Assembly: GCA_030247575.1 (NCBI GenBank)
Contig: JAOTRV010000026.1
Location: 1 to 64,000 of the forward strand
Source of the DNA: Sulfuritalea sp.
GTDB lineage: Bacteria; Pseudomonadota; Gammaproteobacteria; Burkholderiales; Rhodocyclaceae
Direction: 5' to 3'
DNA: 64,000 nucleotides
Below are positions 55,732 to 64,000 of this stretch, in pieces; position 1 is the first letter of the stretch; the number at the start of each line of letters is the position of its first letter. The translations under genes and the position numbers were made by a program. The notes below the pieces were generated by a model. It had not been told where the DNA came from and ran no database searches. It saw nothing but the letters and a program-made list of their open reading frames with translations.

Positions 55732-56451
55732 ATGACAGCGACGACGGACACCGGCATCCACATCGCGGGGCTGAGCAAACGCTACGGCGAGGGCGATACG
55801 GCCGTCGACGCCCTGAAGGACGTGAACATGAGCGTCGCGCCCGGCGAAGTCATCGGGCTGGTGGGCCCCAGCGGCTCCGGCAAGACCACCTTGCTCAAGT
55901 GCCTCGGCGCGGTGATCGAGCCGACGCGCGGGCAGATGACGCTGGGCGGCGAGGTGATCTACGACCAAGGCTGGAAAATTCCCGACCTGCGCACCCTGCG
56001 CCGCGACCGCATCGGCTTTGTCTTCCAGGCGCCCTACCTGATTCCCTTTCTCGACGTGACCGACAATGTGGCGCTGCTGCCCATGCTGGCCGGCCACCCG
56101 AACGGCGAATCGCGCGCGCGGGCGTTGGAACTGTTGCAGGCGCTTGACGTCGCGCACCGCTCCAGGGCGCAGGTTTCGGAACTTTCCGGCGGCGAGCAGC
56201 AGCGCGTATCGATCGCCCGCGCGCTGGCCAACCGCCCGCCGGTCATCCTCGCCGACGAACCCACGGCGCCGCTCGACAGCCAACGGGCGTTGGCAGTGAT
56301 GCGCATCCTCAATCAAATGGCGCGCCAGTACCAGACGGCGATCATTGTCGTTACCCACGACGAGAAGATCATTCCGACCTTCAAGCGGATTTATCACATT
56401 CGCGACGGGCGAACGGTGGAAGAGGCCGGCGAGGGACGGGAAATCGAATGA
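55732..56451 (+). CDS. ABC exporter ATPase (MacB/LolD/DevA-like)
   Basis: A 239-aa nucleotide-binding subunit. Walker A GPSGSGKTT, signature ELSGGEQQR, Walker B VILADEPTAPLDS and switch VTHDE are all present. It lies 5 bp after the permease gene and is close to full length for this group. It powers the adaptor-permease-TolC exporter. Confidence 0.93.
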   Translation: MTATTDTGIHIAGLSKRYGEGDTAVDALKDVNMSVAPGEVIGLVGPSGSGKTTLLKCLGAVIEPTRGQMTLGGEVIYDQGWKIPDLRTLRRDRIGFVFQAPYLIPFLDVTDNVALLPMLAGHPNGESRARALELLQALDVAHRSRAQVSELSGGEQQRVSIARALANRPPVILADEPTAPLDSQRALAVMRILNQMARQYQTAIIVVTHDEKIIPTFKRIYHIRDGRTVEEAGEGREIE

Positions 56452-56500
56452 AGCTTTCAAGTCCGGCGACTGCGCCGTCAAATCCATGAGTGATATTTCG

Positions 56501-57832
56501 ATGAACAAGGCCCTGAAGTTGATATTCGCGGCAGCCCTTGCCGTCACGGTGGCCGGCGCGGTCCACGCCGCCGATCTGCTGGCGGTCTACCGCGACGCCC
56601 TGGTCCATGACGCCCAGCTCAGCGCGGCACGCGCCACCCTCGATGCGGGCAGGGAGAAGGCTCCGCAAGGTCGCGCCGGCTTGCTGCCGAACATCGGCCT
56701 TGCCGCCGGTACGACCTGGAACGAAACCGAAAACAGGCTACGGCTCAATGGCGCCACGGCCACGCCGGCGGATTACAACAGCAATGGCTGGACCATCACC
56801 CTGACGCAGCCGCTGTTCCGCTGGCAGAACTGGCTTGCCTACGATCAGGCGCAGCTTGCCGTGCTCGCCGCCGAGGTGCAGTTCGGCGCCGCCAGGATGG
56901 ATCTGATCACGCGCACGACGCAAGCCTACTTCGATGTGCTTCTGGCGCGGGAAGTCCTTGCCGCGGCGCAGGCGCAAAAAACCGCGACCGCTGAGCAGCT
57001 CGAATCGGCCAGACGCAACTTCGAAGTCGGCACCACGACGATTACCGACAGCCATGAAGCGCAGTCCCGTTTCGATCTGGTCGTCGCACAGGAAATCGCC
57101 GCGCAGAACGAACTCCAGGTCAAAGAGCATGCGCTTCAGATGCTGACCGGCAAGCCGCCCGAAACGCTCAGACGTTTACGACACGGCGTTACGCTGGCGT
57201 CGCCGCAACCGGCCGACATGAACCGCTGGGTCGATCTGGCCGAGACCGGCGCAGCGACCGTGCAGGTGGCACAGGTCGGCCTCGAAATCGCACGGCGCGA
57301 AATCGAAAGGCAGCGCGCCGGTCATTACCCCACGCTCGACCTGGTCGCCACGCGCGGCAACAGTGCGCAGAGCTACAGCGCGACGGCCGGCGCCGGAGTC
57401 GATGGCAAAACCGCCACCATCGGCCTGCAGCTGAGCATTCCCCTGTTTTCCGGCGGCGGCGTCGCGTCGAAGGATCGCGAGGCCGTGGCGCTGAAGGAAA
57501 AGGCCGCAGCCGATCTCGACAATGCCCGCCGCAGCGCGGCCCTGGCGGCGCGGCAGGCCTATCTGGGCGTCACCTCCGGCCTGTCACAGGTCAGGGCGTA
57601 TGAAGCCGCGCTGGTCTCCTCGCAATCCGCGCTGGATTCGAACAAGCTCGGTTACGATGTCGGCGTGCGCATCAACATCGACGTGCTGAACGCGCAGACC
57701 CAGCTCTACGACACCGCGCAAAAACTCGCCAGGGCGCGTCTCGACACCCTTGCGGCGCTGCTGAGGCTCAAGCTGGCCGCCGGCAATCTAGGCGCAGAGG
57801 ATGTGGCGGCGATCAACGGCTTGCTGGAATGA
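56501..57832 (+). CDS. tolC-like: TolC-family outer-membrane efflux channel
   Basis: A 443-aa protein with a signal peptide (MNKALKLIFAAA... ending near VHA-A) and two repeats of the outer-membrane factor helical hairpin. ATG 56501 is used because it opens the signal peptide and has GAGTG upstream; ATG 56486 is possible. It completes the ABC exporter and lies 31 bp before a response regulator gene that probably controls the set. Confidence 0.9.
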   Translation: MNKALKLIFAAALAVTVAGAVHAADLLAVYRDALVHDAQLSAARATLDAGREKAPQGRAGLLPNIGLAAGTTWNETENRLRLNGATATPADYNSNGWTITLTQPLFRWQNWLAYDQAQLAVLAAEVQFGAARMDLITRTTQAYFDVLLAREVLAAAQAQKTATAEQLESARRNFEVGTTTITDSHEAQSRFDLVVAQEIAAQNELQVKEHALQMLTGKPPETLRRLRHGVTLASPQPADMNRWVDLAETGAATVQVAQVGLEIARREIERQRAGHYPTLDLVATRGNSAQSYSATAGAGVDGKTATIGLQLSIPLFSGGGVASKDREAVALKEKAAADLDNARRSAALAARQAYLGVTSGLSQVRAYEAALVSSQSALDSNKLGYDVGVRINIDVLNAQTQLYDTAQKLARARLDTLAALLRLKLAAGNLGAEDVAAINGLLE

Positions 57833-57863
57833 GCCGCATTGACGGATGAATGACGGGGGCATC

Positions 57864-58577
57864 ATGGCGGAACATCTGCTGGTGGTCGATGACGATCGCG
57901 AGATACGCAAGCTGCTCACCGAATACCTGGAGCAGGCCGGCTATCGCGTCAGCGCCGTGGGCGACGGCAAGACGATGCGGCGGATGCTCGACAGCCATCG
58001 CGTCGACCTCGTGGTGCTCGACCTGATGCTGCCCGGCGAGGACGGCCTGGCGCTGTGCCGCGACCTGCGCGCACACTCCAATCTGCCGGTGCTGATGCTT
58101 ACCGCGCGCGGCACGGAAGTCGACCGCATCGTCGGCCTGGAGATGGGCGCCGACGACTACCTGGCCAAGCCCTTCAATCCCCGTGAACTGCTGGCGCGCA
58201 TCAAGAGCATTCTGCGGCGCGCCCAGTCCCTGCCGCCGAACCTCGAAGCCGAGGACATCGCCGCGTTTCGTTTCGCCGGCTGGACGCTGGACGTGGGCGC
58301 CCGTCATCTCGTGGCGCCGGACGGTCTGGTGGTGCCCCTGTCCGGCGCCGAGTACCGCCTGCTGCGGGTGTTCCTCGAGCACGCACAGTGCGTTCTGTCG
58401 CGCGACCAGTTGCTCGAACTGGCGAATGGCCGCGAACCCATCCTGTTCGACCGCAGCATCGACGTGCTGGTCGGGCGCCTGCGCAAGCGCCTGCGCGACG
58501 ACGGGCGCGAACCGCAACTGGTGAAGACCGTGCGCGGCGAAGGTTACGTGCTGGCGGCCGCGGCCGCCCGGGCCTGA
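57864..58577 (+). CDS. OmpR-family response regulator
   Basis: About 237 aa from ATG 57864 (ATG 57846 is possible). Receiver domain with phosphoacceptor D53 and a K in AKPF, then a winged-helix DNA-binding domain ending in KTVRGEGYVL. The stop overlaps the kinase start by 1 bp, so the two are coupled. It likely regulates the exporter genes upstream. Confidence 0.92.
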   Translation: MAEHLLVVDDDREIRKLLTEYLEQAGYRVSAVGDGKTMRRMLDSHRVDLVVLDLMLPGEDGLALCRDLRAHSNLPVLMLTARGTEVDRIVGLEMGADDYLAKPFNPRELLARIKSILRRAQSLPPNLEAEDIAAFRFAGWTLDVGARHLVAPDGLVVPLSGAEYRLLRVFLEHAQCVLSRDQLLELANGREPILFDRSIDVLVGRLRKRLRDDGREPQLVKTVRGEGYVLAAAAARA

Positions 58578-59881
58578 TGGCCTGGCTGCCGCGCACCCTG
58601 TTCGGCCGCCTGGTGCTGCTCATGGCGGCCGGCCTGCTGCTGGCGCAGTTGCTCGGCGCGGCATTGCACCTGAGCGAACTGCGGCGTACCGTCGGCCGCA
58701 CCGTCAGCCAGGAACTGGCGCAGCGCATCACCGCCGTCTATCATGCGATCGATAATCAGACCGGAGCGGAGCGCGAGCGCCTGACCCGGTTGCTGTCGAC
58801 CCCGCGCCAGCAACTGACGCTGGAAACATTGGCACCGCGGGCGAGCGCTGAAGCCCCGATGTTCCCGGAGATTCTCGACGGCATCGCCGCCCTGCTGGGA
58901 CCGGGCGTCGAAGTCCGCGCCGTGCGCATGCCGCGCATCGGTGACTTCGTTTTCGATTTTTATATCAGGCTTGCTGCCGGCGACTGGCTGCGTATCCAGG
59001 GCAATGCGCCGACCGAAATCTTCGCCTGGCCCTGGCACCTGCTGGTCAATCTCGGCGTCATGCTGGCGGCGGTGATCCTGCTGGTCTGGTTTGCCGCGCG
59101 TAGCGCGGTGCGGCCGCTGACCGACCTGGCGCGGGCGGCACGCGATCTCGGCGAGAACCTGCGGCGACCGCCGCTGGCCGAGGACGGCCCGAGCGAAGTG
59201 CGCCAGGCCGCGCATGCCTTCAATGCCATGCAGATGCGCATCCGCCACGACATCGAGGAGCGGGAACGCTTTCTCGCCGCGGTGTCCCACGACCTCAAGA
59301 CGCCAGTGACCCGCCTGCGGCTGCGCAGTGAACTGCTGGCCGACCCCGAGCTGCGCCAACGCTTCCTGCACGATCTGGACGACATGCAGGATCTGCTCGG
59401 CGGCGCGCTGGATTTCCTGCAAGGCAAGGCGGTCGAGGAGGCCATGCAGCCGGTCGACCTGGTGGCCATGGCCGAAAGCCTGGCCGACGATTTCATCGAG
59501 GCCAGCGGCATCGTCACGCTGCGCGCCCCGGAGGCCCTGCGCACTGCCGCGCGGCCGCGAGCCTTGCGCCGCGCTTTTGCCAACCTGATCGACAATGCGC
59601 TGAAGTATGGCGGGCGGGCCGATGTCAGCCTGTCGACGGAGAACGGCGAACTGCTGATCGTCGTCGCCGACGCCGGGCCGGGTCTGCCGGAGGCCGAGCT
59701 GGAACGCGTGTTCGAACCCTTCTACCGCATGGAAATTTCGCGCAGCCGCGACACCGGTGGCGTCGGCCTCGGCTTGGCCATCGTCCGCCAGATCGCTCGC
59801 AGCCACGGTGGCGAGGTGATGCTGGAGAATCGCGCGGCAGGCGGCTTGCGCGCCGTGTTGCGACTGCCGCTGACGGCCTGA
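58577..59881 (+). CDS. Sensor histidine kinase, EnvZ-type
   Basis: A 434-aa membrane kinase with two helices (about 9-30 and 155-175) bounding a periplasmic sensing domain of about 120 residues, a HAMP domain (about 175-230), HisKA with H238 in SHDLKTP and HATPase with DAGPGL and GVGLGLAI. It works with the preceding regulator. The signal is unknown; an envelope or substrate signal for the exporter is likely. Confidence 0.92.
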   Translation: MAWLPRTLFGRLVLLMAAGLLLAQLLGAALHLSELRRTVGRTVSQELAQRITAVYHAIDNQTGAERERLTRLLSTPRQQLTLETLAPRASAEAPMFPEILDGIAALLGPGVEVRAVRMPRIGDFVFDFYIRLAAGDWLRIQGNAPTEIFAWPWHLLVNLGVMLAAVILLVWFAARSAVRPLTDLARAARDLGENLRRPPLAEDGPSEVRQAAHAFNAMQMRIRHDIEERERFLAAVSHDLKTPVTRLRLRSELLADPELRQRFLHDLDDMQDLLGGALDFLQGKAVEEAMQPVDLVAMAESLADDFIEASGIVTLRAPEALRTAARPRALRRAFANLIDNALKYGGRADVSLSTENGELLIVVADAGPGLPEAELERVFEPFYRMEISRSRDTGGVGLGLAIVRQIARSHGGEVMLENRAAGGLRAVLRLPLTA

Positions 59882-59939
59882 GCCGAAGCCGCTCGTTGTT
59901 TTCGGGCGGCGGCGCCGTGACGCCAGCGCCGACTTCTTG

Positions 59940-61256
59940 TCATTCCACCGCCAGCGTCAGCCACGCCTCCAGGCCACCATCCGGCCGCGGGGCAAGTTCT
60001 ACCTGCCAGGCATGGATGTCGGCCAATTGGCGCACGATGGCCAACCCCAGTCCGGCACCGCCGGTACTGGGGCCGCGTGAAGTTTCGACCCGGTGAAACG
60101 GCTGAAACACAGCGCTCATCTGCCCGGCCGGGATGCCCGGTCCGCGATCCAGAACGCCGATCCGAAGCGCATTGCCGACAGGCTCGCAGCGCAGTTCCAC
60201 CAGCTGCCCACCGCCATAGCGCAGCGCATTGTCCAGCAGGTTGCCGATCGCCCGGCGCAGTGCCGTCGGCGGCGCAAGAATGCGGGCCGGCAATGGCGCG
60301 ACGCTGATCCGCACCGCCCCTTCCGGCGCTGCCGCCGCGAGCTCCGCAAGCAGTTGCGGCAGGTTCACCGCCACCGCTGCTTCCCGCCCCACGCCGCGTG
60401 CCAGATCGAGCACGTGTCCAATCAGGCCGTCCATTTCCTCGATGTCCTTTTCCAGCCGCCTGATCCGCTCCGGCGTCGGTCGCTCTTCCAGCAGCGCCAG
60501 CGCCAGGCGCATGCGCGCCAGCGGCGTGCGCAGGTCGTGCGAAACGCCGGCCAGCAGGGTAGTGCGTGCCGCAAGCAGCTCGCGGACCTGACGCGCCATC
60601 TGGTTGAAGCGGCGCGCCAGCGTCGCCAGTTCGCGTGGCCCGGTCTCGGGCAGCAGCTCCGGCAACTCGCCGCGGCCAACCTCGGCCACCGCCTGTTCGA
60701 GGCGGGCCAGCGGGCCCACGGTGCGCCGCGCCAGCCAGACCGCGGCCAGCATGGCCAGCAGCACGCCGGCGATGGCGGAGATCAGCAGGGTGCGAATCGG
60801 CTGGGCGCCCAGGCGCGATTCCGGGAAGCCGACCGCGATGCTGGCATCGCCGGAAGGTAGTGCGATCCAGTACCAGGTTTCTCCCTGAAGGGTTTCGCGC
60901 GACAAATGCTGCAGGCGTCCGGTCTTTTCCGCGAGGACGCTCTCTAGGATGTACAGGTAAGGGCCATGCCGCTCGTCCACGCCCCCTGACGGAAGTTCGG
61001 TGCGCAGGGACAGCAGATGTGCTTGCGCCAGTTCACGCTCGAAATCCGGCCGGGTCTGCGGCGGTAACTCGCTCCAGGTTTGTGCCGCCAGCACCATCAG
61101 CCCGGCAAGGTCCTCCGCCGAGCGGCGCGCCACCGGCAGCATCAGCAGCCAGACCACGGCTGCCGCCATCAGCAGTTCGAAGACGATGAACACGGCGGCC
61201 AGCAGCAGGGCGTTTTGGCGCGCCAGACTGGTGGCGCCCGCCGCGTTCCCGCTCAC
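59940..61256 (-). CDS. Sensor histidine kinase, EnvZ-type, second pair
   Basis: About 438 aa from the GTG at 61256. Upstream in-frame codons would read through a GC-rich hairpin repeat (61276-61296), so the long start is rejected. Two helices (about 18-41 and 155-175), a periplasmic domain, HAMP, HisKA with H240 in SHDLRTP, and HATPase with DRGPGIP and GAGLGLAIV. Paired with the regulator upstream on the same strand. It faces the 3' end of the other kinase; the two genes are convergent and similar in plan, as if from an old duplication. Confidence 0.88.
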   Translation of the reverse strand: MSGNAAGATSLARQNALLLAAVFIVFELLMAAAVVWLLMLPVARRSAEDLAGLMVLAAQTWSELPPQTRPDFERELAQAHLLSLRTELPSGGVDERHGPYLYILESVLAEKTGRLQHLSRETLQGETWYWIALPSGDASIAVGFPESRLGAQPIRTLLISAIAGVLLAMLAAVWLARRTVGPLARLEQAVAEVGRGELPELLPETGPRELATLARRFNQMARQVRELLAARTTLLAGVSHDLRTPLARMRLALALLEERPTPERIRRLEKDIEEMDGLIGHVLDLARGVGREAAVAVNLPQLLAELAAAAPEGAVRISVAPLPARILAPPTALRRAIGNLLDNALRYGGGQLVELRCEPVGNALRIGVLDRGPGIPAGQMSAVFQPFHRVETSRGPSTGGAGLGLAIVRQLADIHAWQVELAPRPDGGLEAWLTLAVE

Positions 61257-61275
61257 TGGACTACCCTCCCCCCAG

Positions 61276-61296
61276 CCCCCTCGCCAAGCGAGGGGG
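61276..61296. repeat. GC-rich hairpin repeat between regulator and kinase genes
   Basis: A perfect 9-bp stem, CCCCCTCGC and GCGAGGGGG, with CAA loop. Sequences of this kind (CCC-rich palindromes) are frequent intergenic repeats in betaproteobacteria in my memory. It interrupts what would be a tight regulator-kinase junction. Confidence 0.55.
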
Positions 61297-61365
61297 TGAC
61301 AAGGGTTCGCCGCGGCGCGGCTCCGTGCGATGACTGGCATCCCTTCGGGCGGCCGTGCGGGGCGC

Positions 61366-62106
61366 TCATGTGGCTTCACCGCGTGGGTTGAACAGATAGC
61401 CCTCGCCGCGAATGGTGCGGACATAGGCCGGCGCCGCGGGATCGGTCTCGATCTTGCGTCGCAGGCGGGTGACGCGGATGTCGATGCTGCGGTCGAAAGG
61501 GTCGCGCGCGAAGCCCTTGAGCCGGTCGACCAGGTCGTCGCGCGAGAGCACGCGATTGGGGCGCTCGGTAAATATGCGCAACAAGTCGAACTCGGCGCCG
61601 GTCAGGCGCACTTCGACGCCCGCGCGCAGCAGGCGATGCGCCTCCAGGTCGAGCACGAAAGGACCGAAGCGGCGTTCGGTCGCCTGCTCTTCGGCGGACT
61701 TTGCGATGACGGCATTGGGGTGGGTGCCGCCGGAGGCGCGGCGCAGCAAGGCGCGCAGCCGGGCCAGCAATTCGCGCGGGCCGAAGGGCTTGGCCAGGTA
61801 GTCGTCGGCGCCGACTTCGAGGCCGACCACACGGTCGATTTCCTCGCCGCGCGCTGACAGTATCAGGATCGGCACGGCGGAATGCGTCCGCAGGTCGCGG
61901 GCGAGGCTCAGGCCGTCCTCGCCGGGCAGCATCAGGTCGAGCACGATGGCATCGGGCATGCCGTGGCCGAGTGCGCGCCGCATTGCCGCGCCGTCGCCGA
62001 CGGCTTCCACCGCGAAACCGTTGGCATCGAGGTATTCGGCGAGCAGATCGCGCAACGCGGGATCGTCGTCGACTACCAGGATGCGCGCGGGTGCGGAAGA
62101 ACTCAT
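61366..62106 (-). CDS. OmpR-family response regulator, second pair
   Basis: About 246 aa from ATG 62106; longer in-frame starts run through the promoter region of the divergent gene. Receiver domain with D57 and AKPFGPRE, then the winged helix ending in RTIRGEGYLF. Its promoter is shared with the divergent MipA gene, where three direct repeats of OmpR-type spacing (62154-62180) probably bind it. Confidence 0.92.
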   Translation of the reverse strand: MSSSAPARILVVDDDPALRDLLAEYLDANGFAVEAVGDGAAMRRALGHGMPDAIVLDLMLPGEDGLSLARDLRTHSAVPILILSARGEEIDRVVGLEVGADDYLAKPFGPRELLARLRALLRRASGGTHPNAVIAKSAEEQATERRFGPFVLDLEAHRLLRAGVEVRLTGAEFDLLRIFTERPNRVLSRDDLVDRLKGFARDPFDRSIDIRVTRLRRKIETDPAAPAYVRTIRGEGYLFNPRGEAT

Positions 62107-62153
62107 GCGCGCAGTGTAACGCGCGGCTCGGACCCGCCGCGTTGCCGGAAACG

Positions 62154-62180
62154 CTCTGATACAAACTGATACGCGCCGAT
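62154..62180. promoter_or_regulatory. Three direct repeats, probable OmpR-type regulator site
   Basis: CTGATAC at 62154, CTGATAC at 62164 and CCGATGC at 62174, each 10 bp apart (one helical turn), in the divergent region between the response regulator and the MipA-like gene. Such spacing is typical for binding by dimeric winged-helix regulators. Confidence 0.6.
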
Positions 62181-62255
62181 GCGGGCACGACATGGCGGCG
62201 TTACCGGCGGCACCCATGATGCGTCCATCGAAACCGCCAACCTTGGAGCTTGACA

Positions 62256-63068
62256 ATGAACTTGATACCGATACCCCATGCCGCCATGGCAACCATGGCC
62301 CTGCTGATGATCGCCGCCGCTCCGGCGGCCGCGGACGGAGACATGTCGCAGTCGGGGCGCGAAGGCCTGCATGGCGCCATCGGTCTTGGAGTGGGGGTGC
62401 GGCCCGCGTATGAAGGTTCCGGCGAAAACCAGACGCGGCTCACGCCGAACATCAGGCTGTTTTACGGCGATACCTGGTTTCTCACCGGAATGAGCGCGGG
62501 TGCCAATCTGTTCAAGCACCGCACCGCCCAGGACATCAGCATCAGCGCGGGGCCGCTGCTGGCCCTGCGCCGCGGTCGCGAGGAAGGCGACCATGCCGAG
62601 TTGAGGGGGCTGGGCGATATCGACCGCAGCCTCGATGTCGGCGGTTTCGTCCGCCTGCGCAAGGGTGGCTGGCAGGCGCGAGCCGACCTGCGAAAGGATG
62701 TCAGCAACGGCGATGGCGGTACGACGCTGCGGCTTTCGGCCGGTTACGGTATGCGCGTCAGCCAGAAGCTTCGTCTGCGCGCCAATCTCGACACGGCTTG
62801 GGCTTCGGCCGCCTACATGAGCACTTTCTACGGCATCGACGCGACCCAGTCGGCGAATTCAGGCATAGCCCAATACACGGCGGGTGCCGGTTTCAAACAT
62901 ATCGGCGCCAGCCTCGTAGCCGATTACGCGATCAACCGCGAGTGGGGCGGTTTCGCCTCGCTGCGCCACACGCAGCTGATCGGCGACGCGGCCGACAGCC
63001 CGATCGTCACGACCCTGGGCAGCAGGAACCAAGTGGCGGCAAACGTCGGCGTGAATTACCGCTTCTGA
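62256..63068 (+). CDS. MipA/OmpV family outer-membrane protein
   Basis: About 270 aa from ATG 62256, with GGAG at 62245. A signal peptide (ending near AAA-D) and a beta-barrel ending in YRF. MipA/OmpV proteins are scaffolding or porin-like; some are induced by envelope stress or antibiotics under two-component control. The divergent regulator and its repeats support this. Confidence 0.85.
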   Translation: MNLIPIPHAAMATMALLMIAAAPAAADGDMSQSGREGLHGAIGLGVGVRPAYEGSGENQTRLTPNIRLFYGDTWFLTGMSAGANLFKHRTAQDISISAGPLLALRRGREEGDHAELRGLGDIDRSLDVGGFVRLRKGGWQARADLRKDVSNGDGGTTLRLSAGYGMRVSQKLRLRANLDTAWASAAYMSTFYGIDATQSANSGIAQYTAGAGFKHIGASLVADYAINREWGGFASLRHTQLIGDAADSPIVTTLGSRNQVAANVGVNYRF

Positions 63069-63097
63069 CCGGCAACACTTCACACAAGGGAAATTCC

Positions 63098-63502
63098 ATG
63101 AACGAAACGCTCTCGCGCTATGCGCTCTACGCCATCGCCGGCATCGCCCTGGCCTTCGGCCTGCTCACCATCGTCTCCGGCGGCCAGGTGCTGTTCGGCA
63201 GCGAGGCGGCGCGCGAGGCGGCCGGCCACTACCTGCCCTTCGTCGTCTGGTTCAACTTCCTCGCCGGATTTGCCTATGTCGCCGCAGCGCTCGGCCTGGC
63301 GACCCGGCAGGCCTGGGCGGCGCACCTGGCGCTCGTCATTGCGGTCGCCACGGCATTGGTGTTCTTCTATTTCGGCCTGTTCATCCTCACCGGCGCGCAG
63401 TTTGAAATGCGCACCGTCGGCGCCATGAGCTTGCGCACGGCCCTGTGGGCCGGCATCGCCTGGTTCGCCCGGCGCCGGATAGGCCAGCACGTCACGCGCT
63501 GA
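63098..63502 (+). CDS. Small four-helix membrane protein
   Basis: A 134-aa inner-membrane protein with four hydrophobic segments (about 8-28, 46-68, 75-98 and 105-125). It is of the small unknown membrane type that often follows OmpV or stress genes. Ribosome site AAGGG. It lies 29 bp after the MipA-like gene and is probably in the same operon. Confidence 0.75.
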   Translation: MNETLSRYALYAIAGIALAFGLLTIVSGGQVLFGSEAAREAAGHYLPFVVWFNFLAGFAYVAAALGLATRQAWAAHLALVIAVATALVFFYFGLFILTGAQFEMRTVGAMSLRTALWAGIAWFARRRIGQHVTR

Positions 63503-63592
63503 GCGGATCTGGCGAGCGTCTCGTTTCAGCACATGAAGCAAACCGTCGTCACGACGGCCATCGAAGTCAATGTTCAACCACAGGAGAAAATC

Positions 63593-63964
63593 ATGAAAGC
63601 AACACGAGTTCTCAGCTTCACCCTCATCGGCATCGGCATGCTGGGTGCCGGCAGTGTTCTTGCGGACGATCTGCCCTTGCCCGCGGATCCCGTGCAGCAG
63701 CGCGAGCAGATGCGCGGCATGAGCGCCGAGGATCGCACCGCCTACCGGGATCAGATGCAGGAACGCACGCGCAGCATGACGCCGGAGGAACAGAAACTGA
63801 TGCGCGACACGCGCGCCGACGGCCGCGCCCGCGTGGAAAGCGCGGCGGACGAGGGAACCCGCCAGCGCAGCCGCGACGGCAGCGGGCGGGGACGCGGACA
63901 AGGCGGTGGCAAAGGTGGCGGCATGGGCGGCGGCATGGGTGGCGGCGGGCGCGGACGTTCGTGA
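63593..63964 (+). CDS. Exported Met/Gly-rich small protein
   Basis: A 123-aa protein with a signal peptide (about 1-25, ending near VLA-D) and a charged helical middle (QQREQMRGMSAEDRTAYRDQ), then a tail of Gly, Arg and Met. The repeated RxxM/E pattern recalls Spy/CpxP-like or metal-binding periplasmic proteins, but homology is not shown. AGGAGA ribosome site before ATG 63593. Confidence 0.65.
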   Translation: MKATRVLSFTLIGIGMLGAGSVLADDLPLPADPVQQREQMRGMSAEDRTAYRDQMQERTRSMTPEEQKLMRDTRADGRARVESAADEGTRQRSRDGSGRGRGQGGGKGGGMGGGMGGGGRGRS

Positions 63965-64000
63965 TCATGGGCGGACATCGGATCGCGCGCAGGGGATGCG

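Noticed and set aside
61257-61424. Longer N-terminus for the second kinase
   Set aside because: It would translate a GC-rich intergenic hairpin repeat and overlap the regulator gene; the GTG at 61256 is more likely.

Overview
The window looks like the chromosome of a GC-rich, denitrifying, respiratory betaproteobacterium. A Rhodocyclales-type organism is my inference from protein flavour and gene content (periplasmic quinoprotein dehydrogenase, formate dehydrogenase of the Fds type, DUF1329/DUF1302/RND sets, NO-metabolising heme-copper enzymes); no rRNA or marker gene is present to prove it. I see no tRNA, rRNA, CRISPR array or complete insertion sequence.

Left part (1-17,910). After a probable insertion-sequence end at the left edge comes a minus-strand operon: aldehyde dehydrogenase, a small c-type cytochrome, two diheme MauG/cytochrome c peroxidase-like proteins and a qNOR-like membrane protein. 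The last four genes are joined by ATGA overlaps. The qNOR-like protein has lost the quinol-site His and Glu and carries His-Asn where true NO reductases have His-His. These are the two marks described for putative NO dismutases (Nod, 2 NO to N2 + O2). Divergent to it is a TTQ-dependent amine dehydrogenase operon (large subunit, MauE, MauD, light subunit with both TTQ tryptophans, cytochrome c), followed by DUF1329, a DUF1302 outer-membrane barrel, an RND exporter and a Ycf48-like protein. The hypothesis I find most interesting is that NO-derived oxygen supports oxygen-dependent TTQ maturation by the diheme enzymes under denitrifying conditions.

Middle (17,959-44,856). A second amine module on the minus strand holds alanine dehydrogenase, an APC permease, an omega-aminotransferase, a HAD protein, a UPF0261 protein and an aldehyde dehydrogenase, with a divergent AraC regulator. 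Next come a LysR regulator and the NAD-dependent formate dehydrogenase operon fdsGBA-fdhD-fdsD; a PAS kinase/FixJ-type regulator pair; heme O synthase; a two-subunit CuA heme-copper enzyme whose active site has the NO-reductase Glu; a copper P-type ATPase; and the glutathione-linked formaldehyde genes (adhC, fghA, gfa). Together these give formaldehyde to formate to CO2. A shared near-palindrome lies upstream of the kinase gene and of adhC.

Accessory stretch (44,857-52,746). It contains small, weakly biased genes and repeats: an XRE-like protein, unknown proteins, a lipoprotein cytochrome c, and a minus-strand cassette of a membrane-anchored protein, a nucleotidyl-cyclase-like protein, a sirtuin and an unknown protein. 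Two copies of an ~82-bp interspersed repeat and two copies of a short hairpin repeat lie around them.

Right part (52,747-64,000). Cytochrome b561, then a tripartite ABC exporter (membrane fusion protein, FtsX-type permease, ATPase, TolC), an OmpR-type regulator and its kinase. A second, oppositely oriented regulator/kinase pair follows, divergent from a MipA/OmpV porin whose promoter region carries three 10-bp-spaced direct repeats, and finally two small envelope proteins.
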